Origin: DASUBV01 sp035763085
GTDB lineage: Bacteria > Actinomycetota > Actinomycetes > Streptosporangiales > Streptosporangiaceae
Assembly: GCA_035763085.1 (NCBI GenBank)
Contig: DASUBV010000224.1
Span: forward strand, 1-30,882
DNA: 30,882 nt
Direction: 5' to 3'
Shown in pieces: positions 7,188 to 13,756 of the stretch. The position numbers and the translations under genes are program-made. Each line of letters opens with the position of its first letter. The stretch's first letter is position 1. The notes beneath the pieces are model-generated. The model was not told where the DNA came from. It saw only the letters and a program-made list of their open reading frames with translations, and did not search any database.

Positions 7188-7609
7188 CCGGGGTCCTCCC
7201 GGCGCGGCCGGCGCCGCCGGGCAGGCTCGCGATCGGCCGTGTCGTTATCGTCGTCCTCATCCCCCGGCAGAACCTCGCGAGCCTTCTCCCTGACGCCTTC
7301 CAGCGCGCCCCTGGTCTTGGATCGGGCTCCGCTCTGGGTGATGTTGTCCATCAGGTCGGGCAGGCCCTTCGGGCCGTTCTCGGTGAGGTCGAGACGATTG
7401 ACGGCCTCAGCGAACCGCAGGTAGGTATCGACGCTGGCGATCACGATGCGGGCATCGATGGTGAGCAGCTCAATCCCGACGAGCGCCACCCGGACGTAGA
7501 TGTCGATAACCAGGCCCTTGTCGAGGATGAGGTCCACGACTTCGGCCAGACCGCCGGGCTGGGGCCGGTCAAGATAGGGCGACCGGCGTGCGGCAATGGC
7601 GGTTGTCAT
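7184..7609 (-). CDS. gvpA: Major gas vesicle shell protein GvpA, with charged C-terminal tail
   Basis: 141 residues. Residues 21-73 are the canonical shell fold: LAEVVDLILDKGLVIDIYVR then VALVGIELLTIDARIVIASVDTYLRFAEAV. This is the closest match in the operon to the rib-forming protein, so it is called GvpA rather than J or S. A long extension follows (residues 74-141), ending in an acidic then basic block (GDEDDDNDT, RRRRPRRED). Such a tail would project from the shell or change wettability, which is inference. Start ATG with AGGTGAG site, only 4 bases after the SRPBCC stop. Unusually, the main shell gene is third in its operon. Confidence 0.88.
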   Translation of the reverse strand: MTTAIAARRSPYLDRPQPGGLAEVVDLILDKGLVIDIYVRVALVGIELLTIDARIVIASVDTYLRFAEAVNRLDLTENGPKGLPDLMDNITQSGARSKTRGALEGVREKAREVLPGDEDDDNDTADREPARRRRPRREDPG

Positions 7610-7613
7610 GGGC

Positions 7614-8789
7614 TCACCTGCTTCCTGCGGTCGCACGCCGGCGGCGCCGGGACGGCCTGCTGTCGTCGTTCTCCTCCTCGTCTTCGTCCTCGTCTTCGCC
7701 GCCCGTGGCGTCCTCGTCGTCGTAGTCGTCCGTGTCCTCGTCGCCCCCGGCGTCCTCGTCGTCGTAGTCGTAGTCGTCCGCGTACTCGTCGCGGTCGTCC
7801 TCGTCCCAGCCGTCCTCATCCCGCTGGTCCTCGTCGTCGTCACGGCCGGAGTCTTCGTACTCGTCGTAGTCCTCACGGCCGGAGTCCTCGCGCTCCTCGC
7901 GTTCCTGGCCCGCGCCGGCCCGGTCACGGGCCTCGTCCCGGTCACCGGACTCGCCGTCAGCCCGGACGACCTCACCGTCGCGGATCTCGCCGCGCCAGCC
8001 CTCGATCTCGTCGGGGTGCAGGATGACCTGCGTCATGACGTGCCGGCGGAAGTGCTTCAGCTCCAGCCGGACCCGGCGGCCCTGCGCCCGCCAGAGATTG
8101 CCGGTCGACTCGATCACGCCGCCCGGGTGGTACTCCAGGGCGACCAGGACCCGGGTCAGCTCGGGCGCCAGCTCGTGGAAGGTCACCGCGCCGTCAACGT
8201 GGCCCTTCTCGCCCTGCGACTGCCACACGATCCGCTGGTCAGGGATCTGCTCGGTGATCGTGGACTGCCACTGCCGGTGCGACCACAGCACCTGCGCCTT
8301 CCAGGTGAGCTTCTCGTCTTCCTCCTGGCTGACGGTCTCGACCTTCTTCATGAAGGACGGGAAGTCCTGGAACTGAGTCCAGACGTCGTACACGAGCTTG
8401 CGGGGCACGCCGATGTCAATGTCCTCGACGATGTTGGTGACCTTGAGGCCCTTGCCGCCGCCACCGCCGCCGCCGTCACGCAGTGAGTTGGTGACCATCC
8501 CCGCTACGCCACTCACCCCGGCCTTCACCAGGCCGCGCAGCGGCTTGCCGCCGCCGAGCGCGCTCGCCCCGGCCCTGGCGACCGAGGTGCCCGTGCCGCC
8601 GTTCTCGGCAAAATTAGTCAGCTTGGAGGTGGCATGGCCGACCTTGCCAGCCGCGGCGCCAATCGCCGCCTGCGCCAGGGCACTCAGGAAGTTCTGAACC
8701 TCCTTCTTCAGCTGATCGGTGGGAAGCTCGTCGACAAGACTCTGCAGGGCGTCCTTAGCGCCAGTAGTTTCGGGTGCCTGGTCAGTCAT
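7614..8789 (-). CDS. SRPBCC-domain gas-vesicle-cluster protein with a long acidic tail (GvpZ-like?)
   Basis: 391 residues in three parts. The N-terminal helical/Gly region (1-115) includes LPTDQLKKEVQNFLSAL and a run of seven glycines. An SRPBCC (START/polyketide-cyclase-like) domain lies at about 117-255, with VEDIDIGVPRKLVYDVWTQF, FPSFMKKVETV, RIVWQSQGEKGHVDGAVTF and the RRHVMTQV helix. The tail, about residues 278-391, is mostly Asp and Glu with a final RPSRRRRR. The SRPBCC fold makes a hydrophobic pocket, but no catalytic residues are evident. Actinomycete gvp loci carry extra genes named gvpY and gvpZ, and I infer this is one of them without being sure which. It overlaps the upstream gene by 8 bases and sits 4 bases before gvpA. 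Confidence 0.82.
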   Translation of the reverse strand: MTDQAPETTGAKDALQSLVDELPTDQLKKEVQNFLSALAQAAIGAAAGKVGHATSKLTNFAENGGTGTSVARAGASALGGGKPLRGLVKAGVSGVAGMVTNSLRDGGGGGGGKGLKVTNIVEDIDIGVPRKLVYDVWTQFQDFPSFMKKVETVSQEEDEKLTWKAQVLWSHRQWQSTITEQIPDQRIVWQSQGEKGHVDGAVTFHELAPELTRVLVALEYHPGGVIESTGNLWRAQGRRVRLELKHFRRHVMTQVILHPDEIEGWRGEIRDGEVVRADGESGDRDEARDRAGAGQEREEREDSGREDYDEYEDSGRDDDEDQRDEDGWDEDDRDEYADDYDYDDEDAGGDEDTDDYDDEDATGGEDEDEDEEENDDSRPSRRRRRATAGSR

Positions 8790-9459
8790 GGGCTGTCTCC
8801 CGCCTCCGCCTGCTTGGCTGTCGCGTCGATTCCTCGGCTGGACGCTTTCTCGGGCGAGGCACGCTCTCCTCCGCCGAAGGCCGGCGGGACGGCCGCTCGG
8901 AGCTGCGCGACTCAGAGCTGCGACCCTCTGAACTCCGCGACTCCGAACTCCGCGACCTCGAGCGGCCCGACTCAGAGCGACCCGGCTCAGAGCTGCCCGG
9001 CCGGCGACGGTCGCCGTCCGGACGGGCTCGCCCGGAGGCGCGCGGCCTGCTGCGCTCGCCGTCGCCAGAGTCGCGATCGTCCTGGTCTTCGTCTAGGTCG
9101 TCGTCCTGGTCATCAGCCCTGGCTGCAGACTGACCGCCGGATCCGGCCAGGCTCGCTGCGCGCAGTGACTCGCTGCGCTCGCGCAGGCCCTCGCTGAGAG
9201 AGCTGATCCGGCTCCCGACGGCGGCGATGGCGGCTGCCTTGCCCGCCTCGGCGAGACTGCCCTTGATGTCATCGGTCAGCTTGGTGAGCTCAGGCGAGGA
9301 CTGCATCAGCTTGGTCCCCTGCTTGAGCATGCCGCCCTGGCTGGCCAGGCGCTTGCGACCCGCCATCGTCGCGAGCGCCATCGCCCACTTCATCTTGTGA
9401 AACCTGCCGAGCACGTAGCCTGCCGCGACGGCAACTCCTATCTGGGCTCCGCTTTTCAT
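8782..9459 (-). CDS. Gas-vesicle-cluster protein with hydrophobic N-terminus and charged repeat tail (GvpY-like?)
   Basis: 225 residues, first gene of the gvp operon. Residues 5-35 are Ala/Gly-rich and hydrophobic (GVAVAAGYVLGRFHKMKWAMALA), followed by KRLASQGGMLKQGTKL and a helical stretch to about 105. From 110 on it is low complexity: DDQDDDLDEDQDDRD, then Arg/Ser/Glu repeats (RSSESRSSEGRSSESRSSER) and a basic end. The ATG at 9459 is preferred over one at 9534 because GAGGGGAT precedes it and because the promoter candidate would lie downstream of the longer start. It may be the gvpY-type accessory protein, but I do not recognise it beyond its position and composition. Confidence 0.75.
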   Translation of the reverse strand: MKSGAQIGVAVAAGYVLGRFHKMKWAMALATMAGRKRLASQGGMLKQGTKLMQSSPELTKLTDDIKGSLAEAGKAAAIAAVGSRISSLSEGLRERSESLRAASLAGSGGQSAARADDQDDDLDEDQDDRDSGDGERSRPRASGRARPDGDRRRPGSSEPGRSESGRSRSRSSESRSSEGRSSESRSSERPSRRPSAEESVPRPRKRPAEESTRQPSRRRRETAHD

Positions 9460-9519
9460 TCGTATCCCCTCGCGCGGCGCGGCGGCCGTCGGTGGCCGCT
9501 CGCTCTGGAGGGTCCGCGC

Positions 9520-9543
9520 TACCCCTTCGAACATGCCCTAAAC
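9520..9543 (-). promoter_or_regulatory. Candidate SigB/SigF-type promoter of the gvp operon
   Basis: On the minus strand GTTT (complement of 9540-9543) is followed by 15 bases and GGGTAG (complement of 9519-9524), fitting GNNT-N14-16-GGGTA. Predicted transcription would start near 9510, giving a leader of about 50 bases to the ATG at 9459. From memory, the gvp genes of Streptomyces coelicolor respond to osmotic stress through SigB, which would agree. I could not verify this here. Confidence 0.42.
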
Positions 9544-9554
9544 AAGATTTAGGG
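9536..9554. promoter_or_regulatory. Perfect inverted repeat overlapping the gvp promoter
   Basis: CCCTAAA (9536-9542), a 5-base spacer CAAGA and TTTAGGG (9548-9554) form a 19-base operator-like palindrome. It covers the -35 element of the promoter candidate. It is AT-rich compared with its surroundings. The binding protein is unknown. The remainder of the 435-base gap up to 9894 shows no supported gene. Confidence 0.45.
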
Positions 9555-9865
9555 ACGTCCGAAATAGGAGAGAAATGCTGCTTAACACGAGACGGCGGAT
9601 ATTCCGCTCGCTGCGCGGTGCGGGCTTCTTCCGTTAATCCCGGCCGTTAGCTCCGGGCGGCAGCGGTGCGTTCCCGTCGGGCCTGTCATCGGGCAGCGGA
9701 CCCGCTCCTGCTCGCCAGCCGGGAACCGGGGGCGTCGCTGTGGCGGTGACCGTGCCTGGTCAGCGCAGCCGGGAACGCGGCGGGCGTGCATACCCGTCCG
9801 CCTCGCGGGCAGGGCCCTGGCTCCGGCCCGGGGCGCACGCGCCGGAGCCAGACTGCTCTGCCGCA

Positions 9866-9881
9866 TGTTGCGGACGCAACA
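9866..9881. promoter_or_regulatory. Inverted repeat just before the DUF2795 ribosome site
   Basis: TGTTGC-GGAC-GCAACA, a 6-bp stem with a 4-base loop, ends five bases before the GGAGG that serves the ATG at 9895. It could be a protein-binding site or an mRNA hairpin next to the ribosome site. Confidence 0.3.
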
Positions 9882-9894
9882 CAGTGGAGGTGCC

Positions 9895-10301
9895 ATGAGC
9901 CACGGCAGCGGAACACGCGGTCCGCGTCAGGATGACGCCCGCAGCGCGGGGTGCGCAGCGAAGTGCAGGCCAGCCGGCCGACGCGGACCGAGGCGTGGCG
10001 CGAGCCGGAGCCGCCCGGCGCGGACCAGCCGGACGCCGCCTGGGCGCCCGCGGGCCGTCCGGCCCCCGCCGCCGGGCCGGACGCCGGCGCGCTGCAGCTG
10101 CGCAGCGACCTGGCCCGGCACCTGGACCGCGCGACATTTCCGGCAGACCGCCAGCACCTGCTCGGCACACTGACCGGTCACCAAGCGCCTCCGCAGCTGA
10201 TCGACCTGGTATCGGAGCTGGGTGACGGCCAGTTCAGCGGGCTGGCGGCCGTGGTCCGCGCTGTCGGCTTGCCGCTGGAGTCGCGGTACGCCGCCGAGTA
10301 A
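9895..10301 (+). CDS. DUF2795-family protein, apparently frameshifted near the N-terminus
   Basis: Small actinobacterial protein with a C-terminal DUF2795 domain (LRSDLARHLDRATFPADRQHLL through FSGLAAVVRAVG). Its relatives start with a GPRxDD motif and continue RPTRxExWREPEPxGEDQP. Here the first part (MSHGSGTRGPRQDDARS, from ATG 9895 with an excellent GGAGG site) and the second (ASRPTRTEAWREPEPPGADQP) are in different frames. One extra G in the run at 9948-9951 would join them. If the gene is intact as written, translation must start at the GTG at 9951, without a good ribosome site, giving 116 residues. It may be a real mutation or a sequencing error. Function unknown. Confidence 0.7.
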
Positions 10302-10357
10302 GGCAGGCGCGGTACCGTGGTCACAAGCTCTGGTCGGACCCGGCGGACGGCGGTCAT

Positions 10358-11368
10358 ATGATCATCGCTCTCGCGCTCGGGGCCGCCCTCCTGATCGGGG
10401 TCGGCCTGGTCCTCCAGCAGCATGCCGCCGAGCAAGCGCCGAAAGCGTACTTCCTCCACCTGCGCCTGATCCGCGAGCTGCTGCGCAAGCGCCGGTGGCT
10501 GGCCGGAATCGGGATCATGGCTGCCGGGGAGATCATCTGGGCCTGGGTGCTGGGCAACCTCGACCTGTCGGTAGCCGAGCCGCTGCTGGCCACGTCCCTG
10601 CTGTTCGCCCTGGTCGTGGCGGTCCCGCTGACCGGTGAGCGGCTGCAGAAATCGGAGATCCTGGGCGCCCTGCTGCTGGCCGGGGGCGTGGCGGCGCTGA
10701 GCGTGTCGCGGTCGGTCAACTCCGAGGGCGCGCACTTCGGCTCTGCCGCCTACTGGCCGTCGGCGGCCGTGATCGGCGCGATCGCGCTGCTGCTGGTCCG
10801 CGCGGGCTGGCACCGCCAGGGCCGGCAGCGGGCAACACTGACGGGGCTGGCCAGCGGACTGGTGTTCGGCATTTCCGACGCCCTGACCCGCAGCACCCTG
10901 GAAATCGTCAGCAACCACGGCGTCCTGGCCGCGCTGACGAGCTGGTCAGCCTACTCCCTGGCCGCTTCCACGCTGATCGCCCTGTGGCTGATGGAATGCG
11001 CCTTTAACGCCGCGCCGCTGCATGCCTCGCTGCCGGCCATCACTGCCACTGAACCGGTGGTAGGCATCCTGCTCGGCGTGCTGGTCTTCGCCGACGTCAT
11101 CCGCATCTCCCCGGCCATGCTCGCGCTGCAGGCCGCGGGGATCGTGGCGCTGATCGCCGGGGTGATCCTGGTGGCCCGCGCGCCGGTGCTGAGCAGCCTG
11201 CGGCCCACCCTGCCGCACTGGGACCACGCCCCGCCCGCGAGCCGGGCCGGGCACCGGCGCCCGGCCGCCGGCCAGGACGGGCACCAGGGCACGGCCGCCG
11301 ACCGGGACGGGCACCGCGGCCCGGCCCTGGACCGGCCCGCCCCCCGGCCGGAGCGCGAGGAGGTGTAG
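10358..11368 (+). CDS. DMT-superfamily transporter, copy 1
   Basis: 336-residue membrane protein with nine or ten hydrophobic helices, resembling the EamA/NIPA-like branch of the drug/metabolite transporter superfamily. Recognisable parts are the N-terminal helix with VLQQHAAEQAPKAYFLHLRL, the SVAEPLLATSLLFALVVAVPLTGERL segment, and the TATEPVVGILLGVLVFADVI segment typical of the second DMT half. The last 55 residues are hydrophilic with imperfect GQDGHQG/DRDGHRG repeats. The substrate is unknown. A close paralogue lies at 26993-28027. The ATG at 10358 starts directly at the first helix. The upstream ribosome site is weak. Confidence 0.85.
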   Translation: MIIALALGAALLIGVGLVLQQHAAEQAPKAYFLHLRLIRELLRKRRWLAGIGIMAAGEIIWAWVLGNLDLSVAEPLLATSLLFALVVAVPLTGERLQKSEILGALLLAGGVAALSVSRSVNSEGAHFGSAAYWPSAAVIGAIALLLVRAGWHRQGRQRATLTGLASGLVFGISDALTRSTLEIVSNHGVLAALTSWSAYSLAASTLIALWLMECAFNAAPLHASLPAITATEPVVGILLGVLVFADVIRISPAMLALQAAGIVALIAGVILVARAPVLSSLRPTLPHWDHAPPASRAGHRRPAAGQDGHQGTAADRDGHRGPALDRPAPRPEREEV

Positions 11369-11427
11369 CGATTCCGGTGCCGGGTAACGGATAGCTCGCA
11401 GACGGGCAATGATCCGGAGGCAGGCGC

Positions 11428-12303
11428 ATGCAGGACATCAGCGTGGCGGTGCTCGGGGCAGGCGGCACGATGGGCCTGCCGATGACCAGGAACCTGGCCC
11501 GCGCCGGGCTGCGGGTGACGGCCTGGAACCGGTCGCCGGACAAGCTGGCGGCCCTGACCGCCGACGGCATCCCGGCGGCGGACTCGCCGGCCCGGGCGGC
11601 GGCCGGCGCGGACTTCGTGCTGACCATGCTGTCCGACGCCGGCGCCGTGCTGGCCACCATGAACGGCCCGCACGGCGCGCTCGCCGCCATGGACGCCTCG
11701 GCCATCTGGCTGCAGATGAGCACCATCGGCGAGCAGGGCACCCAGGACTGCGCCGCGCTGGCCGCCGATCAGGCGGTCTTCGTCGACGCACCGGTACTGG
11801 GCACCCGGCAGCCGGCCGAGCAGGGCACGCTGGTCGTCCTGGCCTCCGGCCCGGACCAGGCACGCGAGCCGGTCCGCCCGGTGTTCGAGACAGTCGGCCA
11901 GAAGACCATCTGGGCCGGCGAGGCCGGCGCGGGCACCCGGCTCAAGCTCGTTGCCAACAGCTGGGTGCTGTCGGTCGTCGAGGCGACCGCTGAGACGATC
12001 GCGCTGGCCGAGGCGCTGGACGTTGACCCGGGGCAGTTCCTGGACGCGGTGGCGGGCGGCGCGCTCGACCTCCCGTACCTGCGGCTCAAGGCGGCCGCGA
12101 TGGCCAGCCGGAGTTTCGACCCGGCGTTCGCGCTGCGGCTGGCGGCCAAGGACGGCGGGCTGGTCCAGGACGCCGCCGCCCGGCGCGACCTGGACCTGCC
12201 GCTGCTGCGGGCCGTCCGGGACCGCATGGCCGAGGGCGCCATCAAGTACGGTGACCTGGACTTCAGCGCCACCTACCTGACCAGCGCGCCGCGGCCGGAC
12301 TGA
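11428..12303 (+). CDS. NAD(P)-dependent oxidoreductase, 3-hydroxyisobutyrate dehydrogenase family
   Basis: 291 residues of the beta-hydroxyacid dehydrogenase family (3-hydroxyisobutyrate, tartronate semialdehyde or glyoxylate/succinic semialdehyde reductases). The Rossmann motif GAGGTMG is at residues 10-16, the substrate loop is DAPVLGTRQPAEQGTLVVLASG (where DAPVSG is usual), and the catalytic Lys is Lys173 in TRLKLVANSW. The C-terminal helical domain ends with LAAKDGGLVQDAA...PLLRAVRDRMAEG. It has a good GGAGG site before the ATG. The exact substrate cannot be read, and imine-reductase-like activity is also possible in this fold. Confidence 0.9.
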   Translation: MQDISVAVLGAGGTMGLPMTRNLARAGLRVTAWNRSPDKLAALTADGIPAADSPARAAAGADFVLTMLSDAGAVLATMNGPHGALAAMDASAIWLQMSTIGEQGTQDCAALAADQAVFVDAPVLGTRQPAEQGTLVVLASGPDQAREPVRPVFETVGQKTIWAGEAGAGTRLKLVANSWVLSVVEATAETIALAEALDVDPGQFLDAVAGGALDLPYLRLKAAAMASRSFDPAFALRLAAKDGGLVQDAAARRDLDLPLLRAVRDRMAEGAIKYGDLDFSATYLTSAPRPD

Positions 12304-12347
12304 CATGCAGGCCAGCTCCGGGCCGGGGAGAAGGGTAGGAAGAGGTC

Positions 12348-12536
12348 ATGGTAAAGGTAATAACAGCAGTGGCCGGCGTGCTGGCTATCGGGCTCATCGC
12401 CTTTCGGGAGGACATTGCCCGATACATACGGATAAGGCAGATCTCGGCTGGGCGGGGCCATCCGGAAATTGTCCCGGCCGAGGGCCGGAAGGCATATCCG
12501 CAGGCTGAGCACCCTACGCTGGCCACGAAGTACTAG
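12348..12536 (+). CDS. 62-residue small membrane-anchored protein
   Basis: Starts with one hydrophobic helix (VKVITAVAGVLAIGLIAF), followed by a basic motif REDIARYIRIRQI and a short polar tail. This resembles the tiny DUF6893-type proteins of actinobacteria with a helix followed by a RYxRxR motif, though that name is from memory and tentative. A purine-rich ribosome site (ggaagaggtc) sits directly before the ATG, and the gene follows the dehydrogenase by 44 bases. Likely inner-membrane, N-terminal anchor. Confidence 0.6.
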   Translation: MVKVITAVAGVLAIGLIAFREDIARYIRIRQISAGRGHPEIVPAEGRKAYPQAEHPTLATKY

Positions 12537-12636
12537 CCGGCCGTTCTTGCGCGGAGCTCGTTACACACGGTTTCCATAGCGGCTGCACTCGCGCCTCACG
12601 ACAGTCTGATATTTGAATACTTCATGAGTGGCAATG

Positions 12637-12648
12637 CCGCATATGCGG
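12637..12648. promoter_or_regulatory. 12-bp perfect palindrome upstream of the ABC operon
   Basis: CCGCATATGCGG lies about 60 bases before the first permease start, just after an AT-richer stretch (atatttgaatacttcatgag) that may hold the promoter. Operator-like, but the protein is unknown. Confidence 0.3.
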
Positions 12649-12675
12649 TGCTGCCGCAGCTTGAGCCCGGGGCGG

Positions 12676-12690
12676 CAGTGGTTTCCACTG
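12676..12690. promoter_or_regulatory. Inverted repeat immediately before the ABC operon start
   Basis: CAGTGG-TTT-CCACTG, a 6-bp stem with a 3-base loop, ends 16 bases before the ATG at 12707 and just before the GAGG ribosome site. It could be an operator or a leader hairpin. Confidence 0.3.
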
Positions 12691-12706
12691 GCTTGAGGCC
12701 GTAACC

Positions 12707-13690
12707 ATGGCCGCACCGCTGGATGTCTCATCTGCGGAGACAGGCGCAGCTGCCGAGCCGCTTGCCGGAGCTGGCCCGGTAGAAGGCCGATCCCTGGGCC
12801 AGATCGCCTGGGGACGGCTGCGGCGCGACAAGGTGGCCATGGCGGGCGGCGCCATTGTCGTGTTCCTGATCGTGGTGGCGATCGCCGGGCCGCACCTGAC
12901 CGCCTCGCCGAATGTCTACCACCAGGACCTCATCGACCCGACGTTCTCCCGGCCGGTCGGCTCGTTCGGCGGGATCAGCCTCGATCACCCGCTCGGAATC
13001 GAGCCGGTCAACGGCCGCGATGTCCTGGCCCGGATCGTGCACGGCGCCCAGTACTCCCTGCTGATCTCGTTCGCGGCCACGTTCCTGGCCGTGGCGCTCG
13101 GGGTCTTCTTCGGGGTCATCGCGGGCTACTTCGGCGGCGCGATCGACGCGCTGATCGCGCGCACGATGGACGTGTTCCTCGCCTTCCCGCTGCTGGTGTT
13201 CGCCATCGCGCTGGCCGGCGTGATCCCGCAGCAGGCGTTCGGCCTGTCGGGCAACACGCTGCGGATCGCCCTGCTCATTTTCATTATCGGCTTCTTCAGC
13301 TGGCCTTATATGGGCCGGATCATCCGGGGCCAGACGCTGTCCCTGCGCGAGCGCGAGTTCATCGACGCCGCGCGCGGCCTGGGCGCTCGCTCGCGCTATG
13401 TCCTGTTCCGGGAACTGCTGCCCAACCTGGTCGGGCCGATCATCGTTTACGCGACCCTGCTGGTCCCGACCAACATCCTGTTCGAGGCAGCCCTCTCCTA
13501 TCTGGGCGTTGGCCTTTACCCGCCCACGCCGACCTGGGGCGGGATGCTCTCTGACGCTGTCACCAACCAGTATTTCCAGATCGATCCGATGTTCATGCTC
13601 ATCCCTGGCCTGGCCATCTTCATCACGGTGATGGCCTTCAACCTGTTCGGGGACGGACTGCGAGACGCACTGGATCCGAGGACGCGGTGA
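12707..13690 (+). CDS. Peptide-type ABC transporter permease (DppC/OppC family)
   Basis: 327-residue inner-membrane permease of a type I importer for oligo/dipeptides or similar solutes. A first helix (VAMAGGAIVVFLIVVAIAG) is followed by the extracytoplasmic segment HPLGIEPVNGRDVLARIVHGAQYS, typical of DppC, then five more helices. The cytoplasmic EAA loop that docks on the ATPase is REFIDAARGLGARSRYVLFRELLPN. The C-terminus FNLFGDGLRDALDPRTR is characteristic. First gene of the operon, with GAGG about 9 bases before the ATG. The lipoprotein gene follows after 66 bases. Placing a DppC-like permease ahead of the binding protein is less common than the reverse. Confidence 0.92.
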   Translation: MAAPLDVSSAETGAAAEPLAGAGPVEGRSLGQIAWGRLRRDKVAMAGGAIVVFLIVVAIAGPHLTASPNVYHQDLIDPTFSRPVGSFGGISLDHPLGIEPVNGRDVLARIVHGAQYSLLISFAATFLAVALGVFFGVIAGYFGGAIDALIARTMDVFLAFPLLVFAIALAGVIPQQAFGLSGNTLRIALLIFIIGFFSWPYMGRIIRGQTLSLREREFIDAARGLGARSRYVLFRELLPNLVGPIIVYATLLVPTNILFEAALSYLGVGLYPPTPTWGGMLSDAVTNQYFQIDPMFMLIPGLAIFITVMAFNLFGDGLRDALDPRTR

Positions 13691-13756
13691 ATGCCTATGG
13701 CCCCTAGCACCTGACTCATCCACTCTCGAATGGCTGAACAGGGGGTTACATCGGCC

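Noticed and set aside
7596..8486. Plus-strand frame rich in Val/Leu that looks like a membrane protein
   Set aside because: It is the complement of the Asp/Glu-rich tail (GTC repeats), so the hydrophobicity is an artefact of the acidic codons.
9460..9534. Longer N-terminus (MFEGVARTL) for the first gvp-operon gene
   Set aside because: It lacks a ribosome site and would begin upstream of the promoter candidate, whereas the ATG at 9459 has GAGGGGAT.
12599..12660. Possible mobile-element end because of AT-rich sequence and palindromes
   Set aside because: No transposase, target duplication or second end is visible. A promoter/operator explains it more simply.
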